27,445 nt of DNA. It comes from Neisseriaceae bacterium (GTDB lineage: Bacteria; Pseudomonadota; Gammaproteobacteria; Burkholderiales; Neisseriaceae). Where the stretch lies: contig JASLBZ010000111.1 of the NCBI GenBank assembly GCA_030146285.1, forward strand, positions 1-27,445. The letters are read 5' to 3'. Positions 7,129-14,016 of this stretch are shown here, piece after piece. Position 1 is the first letter of the stretch. Each line of letters starts with the position of its first letter. Under the pieces are notes generated by a model that did not search any database, was not told where the DNA came from, and was given only the letters and a program-made list of their open reading frames with translations. The position numbers were made by a program, and so were the translations under genes.

Positions 7129-7974
7129 TTAAGCACTTTTGCCATCGTGTTTGACGGCACCATTGAGTAATTTGTCCAAGAGCGCAGTGGGTAAAATGCG
7201 TTTCAAAACCCAAAATGCCTTGCTTGGCGTGGTGACTTGGTAGCGTGCTTTAGGGCGTTTGGCTTGTAAGGCTTTGGCACATACTTTGGCACAATCATCT
7301 GCACTTAAAGTAAAAGGTGCGGCCGGACCTTTAGTTTTCAAGCGTTGTAATTGACCTAAATAAGCCAAGCGATGAATGCTGTTGTCCATATCGACGTGTT
7401 TTTCGAATTGAATCAAGGCGTTTTCTCGGAAACGGCTGGCAATGGGACCTGGTTCAATGAGGCTGATGCTAATGCCGCTGTTCACCAATTCATGGCGTAA
7501 AGTATCCGCCATGCCTTCAAGTGCAAATTTACTGCTGTTGTAAGCGCCACGCCATGGCATGGCTGCAAAGCCAAGAACACTGCTGTTGATTAAAATGCGG
7601 CCTGAGTTTTGTTTTCTGAAAATTTTAATGGCTTCATTCATGCTCTCCCAAGTGCCAAAGACATTGGTTTCATATTGCATTCGCAAAGCTTCACGACTCA
7701 TGTCTTCGACCGCGCCCGTTTGGCCGTAACCTGCGTTGGCAAAAAAAGCATCCAGTTTGCCATTGGTTAATTCCAACACTTGTTTGAAGGCAGTCTGAAT
7801 GCTGTCGCTGTCGGTAATGTCCATGCGCACACACCGCAAACCTTCATTTTGTAAGCGCGTGACATCGCCTGCCTTGCGGCATGAGGCGATGACTTTCCAA
7901 CCTTGTTCTTGTAAATGTTTGGCTGTGGCGTAACCAATACCACTGGAGCAACCAGAAATAAAAATAGCAGGCAT
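7129..7974 (-). CDS. Short-chain dehydrogenase/reductase, YbbO-like
   Basis: Classical SDR of 281 residues from the Met at 7974 (MPAIFISGCSSGIGYA). The open frame extends 13 codons further (MFYKEGTLFLKAI), but SDRs normally begin just before the Rossmann loop GCSSGIG, so the inner start is preferred. Other motifs are FFANAGYGQ, the catalytic Ser of INSSVLGFA, and YNSSKFALEG with the Tyr-Lys pair, then PGPIASRF. The family reduces carbonyls or oxidises alcohols with NADP(H). The overall pattern resembles E. coli YbbO, an NADP-dependent aldehyde reductase, but the substrate cannot be told. It stands alone between maf and queE with no clear terminator. Confidence 0.85.
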   Translation of the reverse strand: MPAIFISGCSSGIGYATAKHLQEQGWKVIASCRKAGDVTRLQNEGLRCVRMDITDSDSIQTAFKQVLELTNGKLDAFFANAGYGQTGAVEDMSREALRMQYETNVFGTWESMNEAIKIFRKQNSGRILINSSVLGFAAMPWRGAYNSSKFALEGMADTLRHELVNSGISISLIEPGPIASRFRENALIQFEKHVDMDNSIHRLAYLGQLQRLKTKGPAAPFTLSADDCAKVCAKALQAKRPKARYQVTTPSKAFWVLKRILPTALLDKLLNGAVKHDGKSA

Positions 7975-8066
7975 AATCGCTTTCAAAAAAAGGGTGCCTT
8001 CTTTATAAAACAAAGCGCTCTTCTTGGCTATGATTTACTGCCAAACAGCATCATGCCGTTGCGTTA

Positions 8067-8681
8067 TTACTCAATTCCAACCATTTTGTGGGTTTGTAAG
8101 CTCAATTGCCAATGTGTTTTTATGCCTCTTTCATTGAGCTGACCGATTTGTGTGATGGTTTGCAATAGATTGCTGCTGCCATTGGTATCCAGTGGCGATA
8201 AGTAGTAACGCTTGGCCGTGATGTGCTGCTCTAGCCAAGCACAAAAAGACCTCACATCACCATCCACCACCACTCGGATTTCATCGGCATGGCTGACATG
8301 TTGGTGCACATATTTTTCGGCATAACAGGCTTTGGGGCTAATGGAGATGTAGTCAATTTCACTGGGAATGGGCATTAAGCCATTGCTTTCAATGGCCAGA
8401 TAATAACCTAAAGATTTGAGCTTGCTTAAAAGCACGCCAATATTGGCTTGTATGGTGGGCTCGCCTCCTGTGATCACAATGTTCTTGGCATTGAAACTTT
8501 GCACTTTGGCAAGGATGTCATTTAACGAGGTGCTGTCAAATTGATGGTAATTGGTGTCGCACCAAGCGCAGGCCAAATTGCATTTTCCAAAGCGAATAAA
8601 AATACTGGGCATGCCTGTGTTAAAGCCTTCGCCTTGTAAGGTTTCAAAGATTTCGACAATGCGGTATTGAGGATTCATCAT
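8067..8681 (-). CDS. queE: 7-carboxy-7-deazaguanine synthase
   Basis: A 204-residue radical SAM enzyme that converts 6-carboxytetrahydropterin to 7-carboxy-7-deazaguanine in queuosine synthesis. The [4Fe-4S] cysteines Cys34, Cys38 and Cys41 form the C-x3-C-x2-C motif CNLACAWC. The SAM-binding GGEP is at 72-75, and IFETLQGEGFNTGMPSIFIR is the family N-terminus. The start overlaps the queD stop in ATGA (8678-8681), so the two are translationally coupled; Met2 would remove the overlap. queC and queF are not in the window. Confidence 0.95.
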   Translation of the reverse strand: MMNPQYRIVEIFETLQGEGFNTGMPSIFIRFGKCNLACAWCDTNYHQFDSTSLNDILAKVQSFNAKNIVITGGEPTIQANIGVLLSKLKSLGYYLAIESNGLMPIPSEIDYISISPKACYAEKYVHQHVSHADEIRVVVDGDVRSFCAWLEQHITAKRYYLSPLDTNGSSNLLQTITQIGQLNERGIKTHWQLSLQTHKMVGIE

Positions 8682-9118
8682 GCAATATCCTCTTCATATT
8701 CACAACAAGAGCTTGGTGTTTCCCAAAGTTGCACACGGCAAATAGGCAAGTGTTGTGCTTTTAAGGTTTCAAAAATCCACTGAGTGATGTTTTCTGCGGT
8801 GGTGGGTGAATTCAAGGCAAAGGTTTTTCGTTGCCAAGAATTTAACAGCTGTGCCAATTCAGTCTCTTGTGGGCTGTTTTTGTTAAAAGCATAAGCATGG
8901 TCTAGCTTTTGAATAATGTGTTCTTTGACAATGGATTTTAAATCACTAAAATCCATGACCATGCCAGCTTTGGCACCGTGTTGAATAATGTCACCGGAAA
9001 TGGTGACACAAAGTTGGTAGGTGTGACCGTGTAGATTTTGGCATTTGCCATCATGACTGTCGAGCATGTGCGCCATATCGAACGCAAATGTTTTGCTTAC
9101 TTTCATTGGTTTTTCCAT
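8678..9118 (-). CDS. queD: 6-carboxy-5,6,7,8-tetrahydropterin synthase
   Basis: A 146-residue PTPS-family enzyme that turns dihydroneopterin triphosphate into 6-carboxytetrahydropterin, one step before QueE. Zinc ligands are His17 (DMAHML) and His30/His32 (NLHGHTY). The catalytic Cys26, Asp73/His74 (KLDHAYAFN) and the pterin-anchoring Glu133 (LWETPSS) are all present. A start at Met5 (MKVSKTF, 9106) is equally possible. A perfect TATAAT lies 59 nt upstream on the reverse strand. No preQ1 riboswitch-like structure is apparent in the leader. Confidence 0.95.
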   Translation of the reverse strand: MEKPMKVSKTFAFDMAHMLDSHDGKCQNLHGHTYQLCVTISGDIIQHGAKAGMVMDFSDLKSIVKEHIIQKLDHAYAFNKNSPQETELAQLLNSWQRKTFALNSPTTAENITQWIFETLKAQHLPICRVQLWETPSSCCEYEEDIA

Positions 9119-9176
9119 AGTTTTGTTTTGGCTTTGATGAGCAAGGTGGGAGGATTACGAACCACACGAAGGGCAA

Positions 9177-9182
9177 ATTATA
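9177..9182 (-). promoter_or_regulatory. Candidate -10 element of queDE
   Basis: The reverse strand reads TATAAT, an exact -10 consensus, placing a start near 9170 and a leader of about 50 nt before queD. No good -35 lies 16-18 nt upstream, so either the spacing is unusual or an activator is needed. Confidence 0.45.
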
Positions 9183-9265
9183 CGCACAAATTCAAAAAAA
9201 GCATGTTATTGGAAAAGTAAGAATGCTTAAACATTCTCGCTTTTTGGATTGGAAAGCTTCAGGAT

Positions 9266-9291
9266 GCCTTACTTCAGGCAGCCTGTAAGGC
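9266..9291. repeat. DUS-containing hairpin between queD and yqaA
   Basis: GCCTTAC (9266-9272) and GTAAGGC (9285-9291) are perfect 7-bp arms. The loop holds TTCAGGCAGCCT (9273-9284), which on the reverse strand is AGGCTGCCTGAA, an exact Simonsiella-type DUS. The flanking genes are divergent, so it is not needed as a terminator for either. Confidence 0.75.
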
Positions 9292-9333
9292 TTAAAAAAG
9301 CTTGAAATGATATTTAAAACAAGGTGAATTTAA

Positions 9334-9777
9334 ATGGATGTTTCCATCGTAATGGCTTTATGGGCATTGGCCGTTTCGGCATTTACTTCAGCAACCATTT
9401 TGCCAGGCAGCTCAGAAGTGGCATTGGCCGTTTATATAGAAGCTTTTGGCAATGAGGTGTTTTTAGGCTGGTGTGTGGCCACTATTGCCAATGGTTTGGG
9501 CAGTGCCACCTCGCTTTGGCTCGGGCGCTTGATTCCACCCAAAAAAATGCCCTCAGTTAAGATTCAATCCCTGATCAATCGCTTTGGTAGCGCCAGCATG
9601 TTATTGGCGTGGCTACCTATTGTGGGTGATGCTTTGCCAGTGGCTGCCGGTTGGCTACGGCTACGGATATTGCCATGTTGTGTGTACTTGCTAATTGGCA
9701 AAGGCATTCGATATGCCATCATTATTTTGTTGTGGCAAAATGGCGGTTCAGCTGTCTTTAATTCGTTTTTCGGTTAA
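9334..9777 (+). CDS. yqaA: YqaA-family inner-membrane protein
   Basis: A 147-residue hydrophobic protein of the length of E. coli YqaA (142). Shared features are SATILPGSSEVALAVYIEAFG near residues 19-39, the GNGLGSATS-like turn (ANGLGSATSLWLGRLIP), the amphipathic INRFGSASMLLAWLPIVGDALPVAAGWLR and a C-terminal membrane segment. The family belongs to the SNARE-associated/VTT (DedA-like) group. DedA proteins are implicated in lipid-carrier flipping, but YqaA itself has no settled function. AAGGTG at 9321-9326 sets the start. It lies 53 bp before rsmA on the same strand. Confidence 0.85.
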   Translation: MDVSIVMALWALAVSAFTSATILPGSSEVALAVYIEAFGNEVFLGWCVATIANGLGSATSLWLGRLIPPKKMPSVKIQSLINRFGSASMLLAWLPIVGDALPVAAGWLRLRILPCCVYLLIGKGIRYAIIILLWQNGGSAVFNSFFG

Positions 9778-9830
9778 GTAAAGCATTAAAACACGGTACA
9801 ATGGCGCCTTGATAAAAAGGAAATAGCTAC

Positions 9831-10607
9831 ATGAAAGAGCATCGCGCCCGTAAACGGTTTGGTCAGAATTTTTTGCAAGATACGCGCATTATTCAAGACA
9901 TTGTTAATGCGGTGCGTCCTGAGCCTGATGATGTGGTGGTGGAAATTGGCCCCGGTTTGGCTGCGATTACCACGCCTTTGGCACAAAAGCTGAATCAGTT
10001 GCATGTTGTTGAAATTGACCGCGATATTGTGACGCGCCTTAAAAAATTACCATTTGCAGACAAATTGGTGATTCACGAAGGTGACGTGTTGCAATTTGAT
10101 TTTCGAAGCATTCCAGGTAAAAAGAAAATTGTGGGTAATTTGCCTTATAATATTTCAACACCGCTATTGTTTGCTTTGGCAGAGGTTGTGGATGAAATTC
10201 ACGATATGCATTTTATGTTGCAAAAAGAAGTGGTTGAGCGCATGGTGGCCAAACATGGTATTAATGACTATGGTCGTTTGAGTGTTATGCTGCAATACTA
10301 CTTTGATATGGAATGGCTCATTGACGTGCCACCAGAGTCTTTTGATCCTGCACCCAAAGTGGACTCAGCAGTGGTTCGCATGATTCCTGATTATGGTCGT
10401 GTGGGCATTGCGACAAACTTTGAGCACTTTGCTAATTTGGTTCGCAATTCGTTTGCACAGCGTCGAAAAACCTTACGCAATAACCTAAAAGGTTTGGCCA
10501 ATGATGATGATTTCGCTGCGGTTGGCATTGACCCAACAGCACGAGCAGAGCACATTGCCCCAGAAACTTACGTCAAACTCAGTAACTATTTACTGCAAAA
10601 AAACTAA
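9831..10607 (+). CDS. rsmA: 16S rRNA (adenine1518-N6/adenine1519-N6)-dimethyltransferase
   Basis: A 258-residue KsgA-type methyltransferase that dimethylates two adjacent adenines in the 3'-terminal hairpin of 16S rRNA late in 30S assembly. It shows the N-terminal RKRFGQNFLQD, the SAM loop EIGPGLAAIT (38-47; family proteins more often have GPGLGALT), the acidic EIDRD (61-65) and the target-base motif NLPYNIST (103-110). The C-terminus has NSFAQRRKTLRNNLKG. AAGGAA about 10 nt upstream gives the start. TACAAT at 9797-9802 is a possible -10 with a weak TTAAGT -35. Confidence 0.96.
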   Translation: MKEHRARKRFGQNFLQDTRIIQDIVNAVRPEPDDVVVEIGPGLAAITTPLAQKLNQLHVVEIDRDIVTRLKKLPFADKLVIHEGDVLQFDFRSIPGKKKIVGNLPYNISTPLLFALAEVVDEIHDMHFMLQKEVVERMVAKHGINDYGRLSVMLQYYFDMEWLIDVPPESFDPAPKVDSAVVRMIPDYGRVGIATNFEHFANLVRNSFAQRRKTLRNNLKGLANDDDFAAVGIDPTARAEHIAPETYVKLSNYLLQKN

Positions 10608-10661
10608 ATATTGATACAATAAGCCATTCATTTTAATTGTTAGAATTTTTCGAGAGATGCC

Positions 10662-11390
10662 ATGATTCGTTTTGCTAATGTCCACAAATGGTTTAAAGAT
10701 TTACACGTGATTAACGGTGTGAATTTAGAGATTAAACAAGGTGAAGTGGTGGTGGTTTGCGGACCATCAGGCAGTGGTAAATCAACTTTGATTCGAACAG
10801 TTAACCAACTAGAAGACATTCAAGAAGGTGAAATCTGGGTTGATGGCGTCAGTGTTTCTGATCCCAAAACAGATTTGAATAAACTGCGCGCCGAAGTGGG
10901 TTTTGTATTCCAAAGCTTTAATTTGTATCCACATTTGAATGTGTTGCAAAACATTATTTTATCCCCCATGAAAGTGCACAAGCAAAGCAAAGCCGATGCC
11001 ACCAAGCAAGCCATGGTGTTATTGGAAAAAGTGGGTTTGGCACACAAAAAAGATGCCTTCCCCAACCAGCTTTCAGGTGGGCAACAACAGCGTGTGGCCA
11101 TCGCTCGCGGCTTGGCAATGAATCCACATGTAATGTTATTTGATGAGCCAACCAGTGCGCTTGATCCTGAAATGGTGGGCGAAGTGTTAAAGGTCATGAA
11201 GGACTTGGCACTCAGTGGTATGACTATGATGGTGGTCACCCATGAGATGGGCTTTGCTCGGGAAGTGGCCGACCGGGTTATTTTTGTGGATCACGGTGAA
11301 ATCGTTGAAGATACAACACCTGAAGCGTTTTTTAATAATCCCAAAACTGAACGTGCACAGCAATTTTTAAAGCAAATTCTAACGCACTAA
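10662..11390 (+). CDS. Polar amino acid ABC transporter ATP-binding protein (GlnQ/GltL type)
   Basis: A 242-residue ABC ATPase. Walker A GPSGSGKST is at 34-42, followed by the Q-loop FQSFNLYPHLNVLQN, the signature LSGGQQQRVAIARG, Walker B VMLFDEPTSALDP and the H-loop VVTHEMGFA. The QSFNLYPHLN and EEAFFNNP-like tail (PEAFFNNPKTERAQQFL) are characteristic of the polar amino acid uptake family (GlnQ, GltL, ArtP). No permease or periplasmic binding protein gene adjoins it, so the partners must be elsewhere. The substrate cannot be inferred. It has its own terminator and may have a TACAAT promoter at 10615. Confidence 0.9.
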   Translation: MIRFANVHKWFKDLHVINGVNLEIKQGEVVVVCGPSGSGKSTLIRTVNQLEDIQEGEIWVDGVSVSDPKTDLNKLRAEVGFVFQSFNLYPHLNVLQNIILSPMKVHKQSKADATKQAMVLLEKVGLAHKKDAFPNQLSGGQQQRVAIARGLAMNPHVMLFDEPTSALDPEMVGEVLKVMKDLALSGMTMMVVTHEMGFAREVADRVIFVDHGEIVEDTTPEAFFNNPKTERAQQFLKQILTH

Positions 11391-11410
11391 GTTCAGCTAG
11401 CCTGAATCAT

Positions 11411-11446
11411 AAAAAAAGCGAAGAGCATCATTCTTCGCTTTTTTTT
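11411..11446 (+). terminator. ABC ATPase gene terminator
   Basis: AAAAAAAGCGAAGA (11411-11424) pairs with TCTTCGCTTTTTTT (11432-11445) around a 7-nt loop. The T8 run makes it a strong intrinsic terminator 20 nt after the stop. Confidence 0.92.
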
Positions 11447-11470
11447 ATGGGGTATTGAAAATGCAAATTT

Positions 11471-11497
11471 TTTAATTCCATGAATTTCTGAATTAAA
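11471..11497. promoter_or_regulatory. Inverted repeat upstream of the CoA-transferase gene (candidate operator)
   Basis: TTTAATTC (11471-11478) and GAATTAAA (11490-11497) are perfect 8-bp arms separated by 11 bp, the half-site geometry favoured by LysR-type regulators. It lies about 20 bp upstream of a candidate -35. Both arms are AT-rich, so chance is possible. Confidence 0.35.
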
Positions 11498-11517
11498 CTG
11501 CCATTGGTGATATGCTA

Positions 11518-11545
11518 TTGTCAAAATTAAAATGCAAGTTATCTA
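11518..11545 (+). promoter_or_regulatory. Candidate promoter of the CoA-transferase gene
   Basis: TTGTCA (11518-11523) is followed after 16 nt by TATCTA (11540-11545), giving a leader of about 33 nt before the ATG. Confidence 0.4.
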
Positions 11546-11584
11546 TCAATCTCAATTCATAAGACTTTCCAAAAAGGACAGGCG

Positions 11585-12913
11585 ATGGCTGATTTTCAAA
11601 AATTACTGGCAAACAAAACCTTAAGTGCGCAAGAAGCAGTGCGATTGGTTTATGATAATGACAATATTATTGTGCCAACTGGAGTGGGAGAGCCGCCGGC
11701 TTTGCTGACTGCTTTGTCTGATGTGCGACACAAATACATGGGTGTGAAAGTTTGGCAGCTTTTGGCCATTCGCCCTTATGAGTATCTTGATCCAGAAACG
11801 ACACAACATGTTCGCCACGTGTCTTTTTTTACCAGTGGCACCATCAGAAAAGGTGTGAATGATGGGTGGATAGATTTGTTGCCTTGTCATTTTTCCGATA
11901 TTCCACGCATGATTCGCAATGAAGACATTCCTTGTGACATCGTTTTTGCCATTGCATCTCCAATGGATGAACACGGTAATTTTTCACTGAGCTTGGGAAC
12001 AGATTACACCCACGCTGCGATTGAAAAATGCAAACGTGTGGTGTTGGAAGTGAATGAAAACGTGCCGTATACATTTGGCAATTGCCATGTGCACATTACC
12101 GAAGTTTTGGCGGTGGTGAACAACAACAGCCCAATTAGCAATATGGCCTCTGGGGACATCACAGAAGTGGAAACCAGTATTGCCAAAAATGTGGCCAGTT
12201 TGGTGAAGGATGGTGATACCTTGCAAGTGGGCTTTGGCAGTTTACCTGACGCGATTGTGAACCAATTAACCGCCAAAAAAGATTTGGGCATTCATACTGA
12301 AGTATTAAGCGATGGCATTATTTCTTTGTTAGAAAGCGGCTCCATTACCAATGCCAAAAAAAATGTACATCCGGGTAAAATTGTTGCGACTTTTGCTCTA
12401 GGAACACAAAAGCTATATCAGGCCATGCACAACAACCCCATCTTAGAAATGTATCCTGCTGAGTATGTGAACGATCCTTATGTTGCCAGTGAAAACGATA
12501 ATTTGGTGGCCATTAATGGCATTATGCAAGTGGATTTTACTGGGCAATGCGCAGCAGAAACCATTGGGACATATTTGTATTCTAGCACCGGTGGCCAAAC
12601 TGATTTCGTGCGTGCAGCCAATATGTCAAAAGGCGGTCGCGCCATTATGGTTCTGCCTGCAACTGCCAAAAATGGCACGGTATCTCGCATTGCGCCCGTA
12701 TTAACATTGGGTGCGCATGTTTCTACCCATAAAAATGATGTGGATTATGTGGTCACGGAATTTGGCGTTGCCAAGCTGCGGGGTAAAACACTGCGTGAGC
12801 GTGCAAAAAACCTCATTAATATTGCCCATCCTGATTTCAAAGAAGAACTTATTGAACAAGCCAGACAGCGCAACTTGTGGACAGAAGAGACAGCCAAAGC
12901 CGCTTGTGTCTAA
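11585..12913 (+). CDS. Acetyl-CoA hydrolase/CoA-transferase family protein (butyrate/4-hydroxybutyrate type)
   Basis: A 442-residue two-domain CoA-transferase. The expected catalytic glutamate, which forms the glutamyl-CoA thioester, is Glu239 in IHTEVLSDGI, almost exactly where 4-hydroxybutyrate CoA-transferases have theirs (238). TGGQTDFVRAA and VTEFGVAKLRGKTLRERA are hallmarks of the butyrate/4-hydroxybutyrate:acetyl-CoA branch. The length fits that branch better than the ~505-residue succinyl-CoA:acetate transferases (AarC/ACH1). It probably exchanges CoA between acetyl-CoA and a short-chain acid, but hydrolase activity cannot be excluded. AAAAAGGA lies just upstream of the ATG. The gene stands alone between terminators. 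Confidence 0.85.
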   Translation: MADFQKLLANKTLSAQEAVRLVYDNDNIIVPTGVGEPPALLTALSDVRHKYMGVKVWQLLAIRPYEYLDPETTQHVRHVSFFTSGTIRKGVNDGWIDLLPCHFSDIPRMIRNEDIPCDIVFAIASPMDEHGNFSLSLGTDYTHAAIEKCKRVVLEVNENVPYTFGNCHVHITEVLAVVNNNSPISNMASGDITEVETSIAKNVASLVKDGDTLQVGFGSLPDAIVNQLTAKKDLGIHTEVLSDGIISLLESGSITNAKKNVHPGKIVATFALGTQKLYQAMHNNPILEMYPAEYVNDPYVASENDNLVAINGIMQVDFTGQCAAETIGTYLYSSTGGQTDFVRAANMSKGGRAIMVLPATAKNGTVSRIAPVLTLGAHVSTHKNDVDYVVTEFGVAKLRGKTLRERAKNLINIAHPDFKEELIEQARQRNLWTEETAKAACV

Positions 12914-12953
12914 GCTCTGAAGTCTGAAGATTCATACACAGGCTTTGTTGAAT

Positions 12954-12984
12954 AAAAAAAGCACACGCTAAGGTGTGCTTTTTT
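12954..12984. terminator. Bidirectional terminator, CoA-transferase gene / thrB
   Basis: AAAAAAGCACAC (12955-12966) pairs with GTGTGCTTTTTT (12973-12984) around a 6-nt loop. A and T runs on both sides let it serve the forward CoA-transferase gene and the reverse thrB gene, which converge here. Confidence 0.9.
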
Positions 12985-12996
12985 AGTGCATTTTGC

Positions 12997-13920
12997 TTAT
13001 TGATTTTCTAAATGAACTAATAAGTCTTTAAAAGCATTGGGATCTTTGGTGAAGGTTAAATCCCCTTCGGCAGGGAAGTAATAGTCTTCTAGGCGAGAAA
13101 CCCAAAAGCGCAAAATAGCGGCTTTTTGTGCGGTTGGTAAGTAGTTTTTTTCATCTTGGCTTAAAGCGCGAATGCTCTGGTAGCCAGCCAAAAATGCCGC
13201 TTTTAAGTCTGGGTTAATGGTGTTCTCAGGTGTACGAGCCCAATCATTAATGGCAATGGCAATATCGTATACAAAGCTACCACGGCAAGCATAGTAAAAG
13301 TCGATAAAGCCAGCAACATTATCGCCATTTAATAAAACATTGTCTTTGAAAAGATCAGCATGAATAATGCCATGAGGTAGGTGCAAGTCGTTTTGTTCTT
13401 TAACAAAAGCAATGGTTTTTTGCAAAAGTGCGACATCGTTTTCATTCATGTGTTGTTCGACACGTTTTGCGGTGCTTTCCCACCATGCTTGATGGCGAGG
13501 GTTTTCCATGTGCAAGTCAATGTCTTGGCTGGCCAAATGCATTTTGGCCATCATTGCGCCAACAGAGAAACATTGTTTTTGGGTGGGGTGTTCATTGTCC
13601 TTGCCATTCAAGCAACTTACCAAGCAAGCAGGTTTTCCTGCAAGCATGCTGGCCAAATGACCGTCTTTTTGCATTTGTGGTGCAGGGCAGGCAATGTTTT
13701 TTTGGCTTAAAGCACGCATTAATTCTAAGAAAAAAGGCAATTCTTCTAATTGTAAGGTTTCGAATATGGTCAGAATATAACGTTCTTCAGTGGTGCTAAC
13801 GAAGTAATTGGTATTGGTAATGCCTTGGGCAATGCCTTTTAATTCAACCAAAGAGCCTAGATTGTAAAGTGACAAAAAGTCTTGCATCTGACCTTCTGTA
13901 ACGCTGGTATACACTGACAT
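12997..13920 (-). CDS. thrB: Homoserine kinase (ThrB, aminoglycoside-phosphotransferase fold)
   Basis: The open frame runs to 14016, but the upper part crosses the terminator of the next gene. The Met at 13920 (MSVYTSVTEGQMQDFL) is preceded by CGAGGAATTCTTGTT, a good Shine-Dalgarno, giving 307 residues, normal for this type. The kinase motif HADLFKDNVL has His187, Asp189 and Asn194, and Asp207 lies in GFIDFYYA for metal binding. This is the APH-like homoserine kinase, not the GHMP type of E. coli. It phosphorylates L-homoserine in threonine synthesis. No other thr gene adjoins. An extended -10 promoter lies immediately upstream. Confidence 0.93.
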   Translation of the reverse strand: MSVYTSVTEGQMQDFLSLYNLGSLVELKGIAQGITNTNYFVSTTEERYILTIFETLQLEELPFFLELMRALSQKNIACPAPQMQKDGHLASMLAGKPACLVSCLNGKDNEHPTQKQCFSVGAMMAKMHLASQDIDLHMENPRHQAWWESTAKRVEQHMNENDVALLQKTIAFVKEQNDLHLPHGIIHADLFKDNVLLNGDNVAGFIDFYYACRGSFVYDIAIAINDWARTPENTINPDLKAAFLAGYQSIRALSQDEKNYLPTAQKAAILRFWVSRLEDYYFPAEGDLTFTKDPNAFKDLLVHLENQ

Positions 13921-13951
13921 AACAAGAATTCCTCGCCTATTTTGAATTGGC

Positions 13952-13960
13952 ATCATACCA
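13952..13960 (-). promoter_or_regulatory. Extended -10 promoter of thrB
   Basis: The reverse strand reads TGGTATGAT, an extended -10 (TGn + TATGAT), about 25 nt before the thrB Shine-Dalgarno and ATG. The -35 position falls inside the lysP terminator stem. The same 9-mer serves lysP at 15536-15544. Confidence 0.5.
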
Positions 13961-13996
13961 AAAAAAACCGCCCATGCGCTGTTTTGCGGGCGGTTT
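13961..13996 (-). terminator. Terminator of the LysP-like permease gene
   Basis: On the reverse strand AAACCGCCC (13988-13996) pairs with GGGCGGTTT (13965-13973), and a T run follows through 13961. It lies 20 nt after the permease stop. The forward strand has a poorer T tract (TTTGTTTT). Confidence 0.88.
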
Positions 13997-14016
13997 GTTT
14001 TGATCTTAGAAATCAA

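Noticed and set aside
9119..9240. preQ1 riboswitch upstream of queD
   Set aside because: No short stem followed by an A-rich tail with a pseudoknot to the ribosome site was seen; the leader contains only a weak hairpin at 9226-9243.
13921..14016. N-terminal extension of homoserine kinase to 14016
   Set aside because: It would translate across the lysP terminator; the Met at 13920 has a good Shine-Dalgarno and gives the family length.
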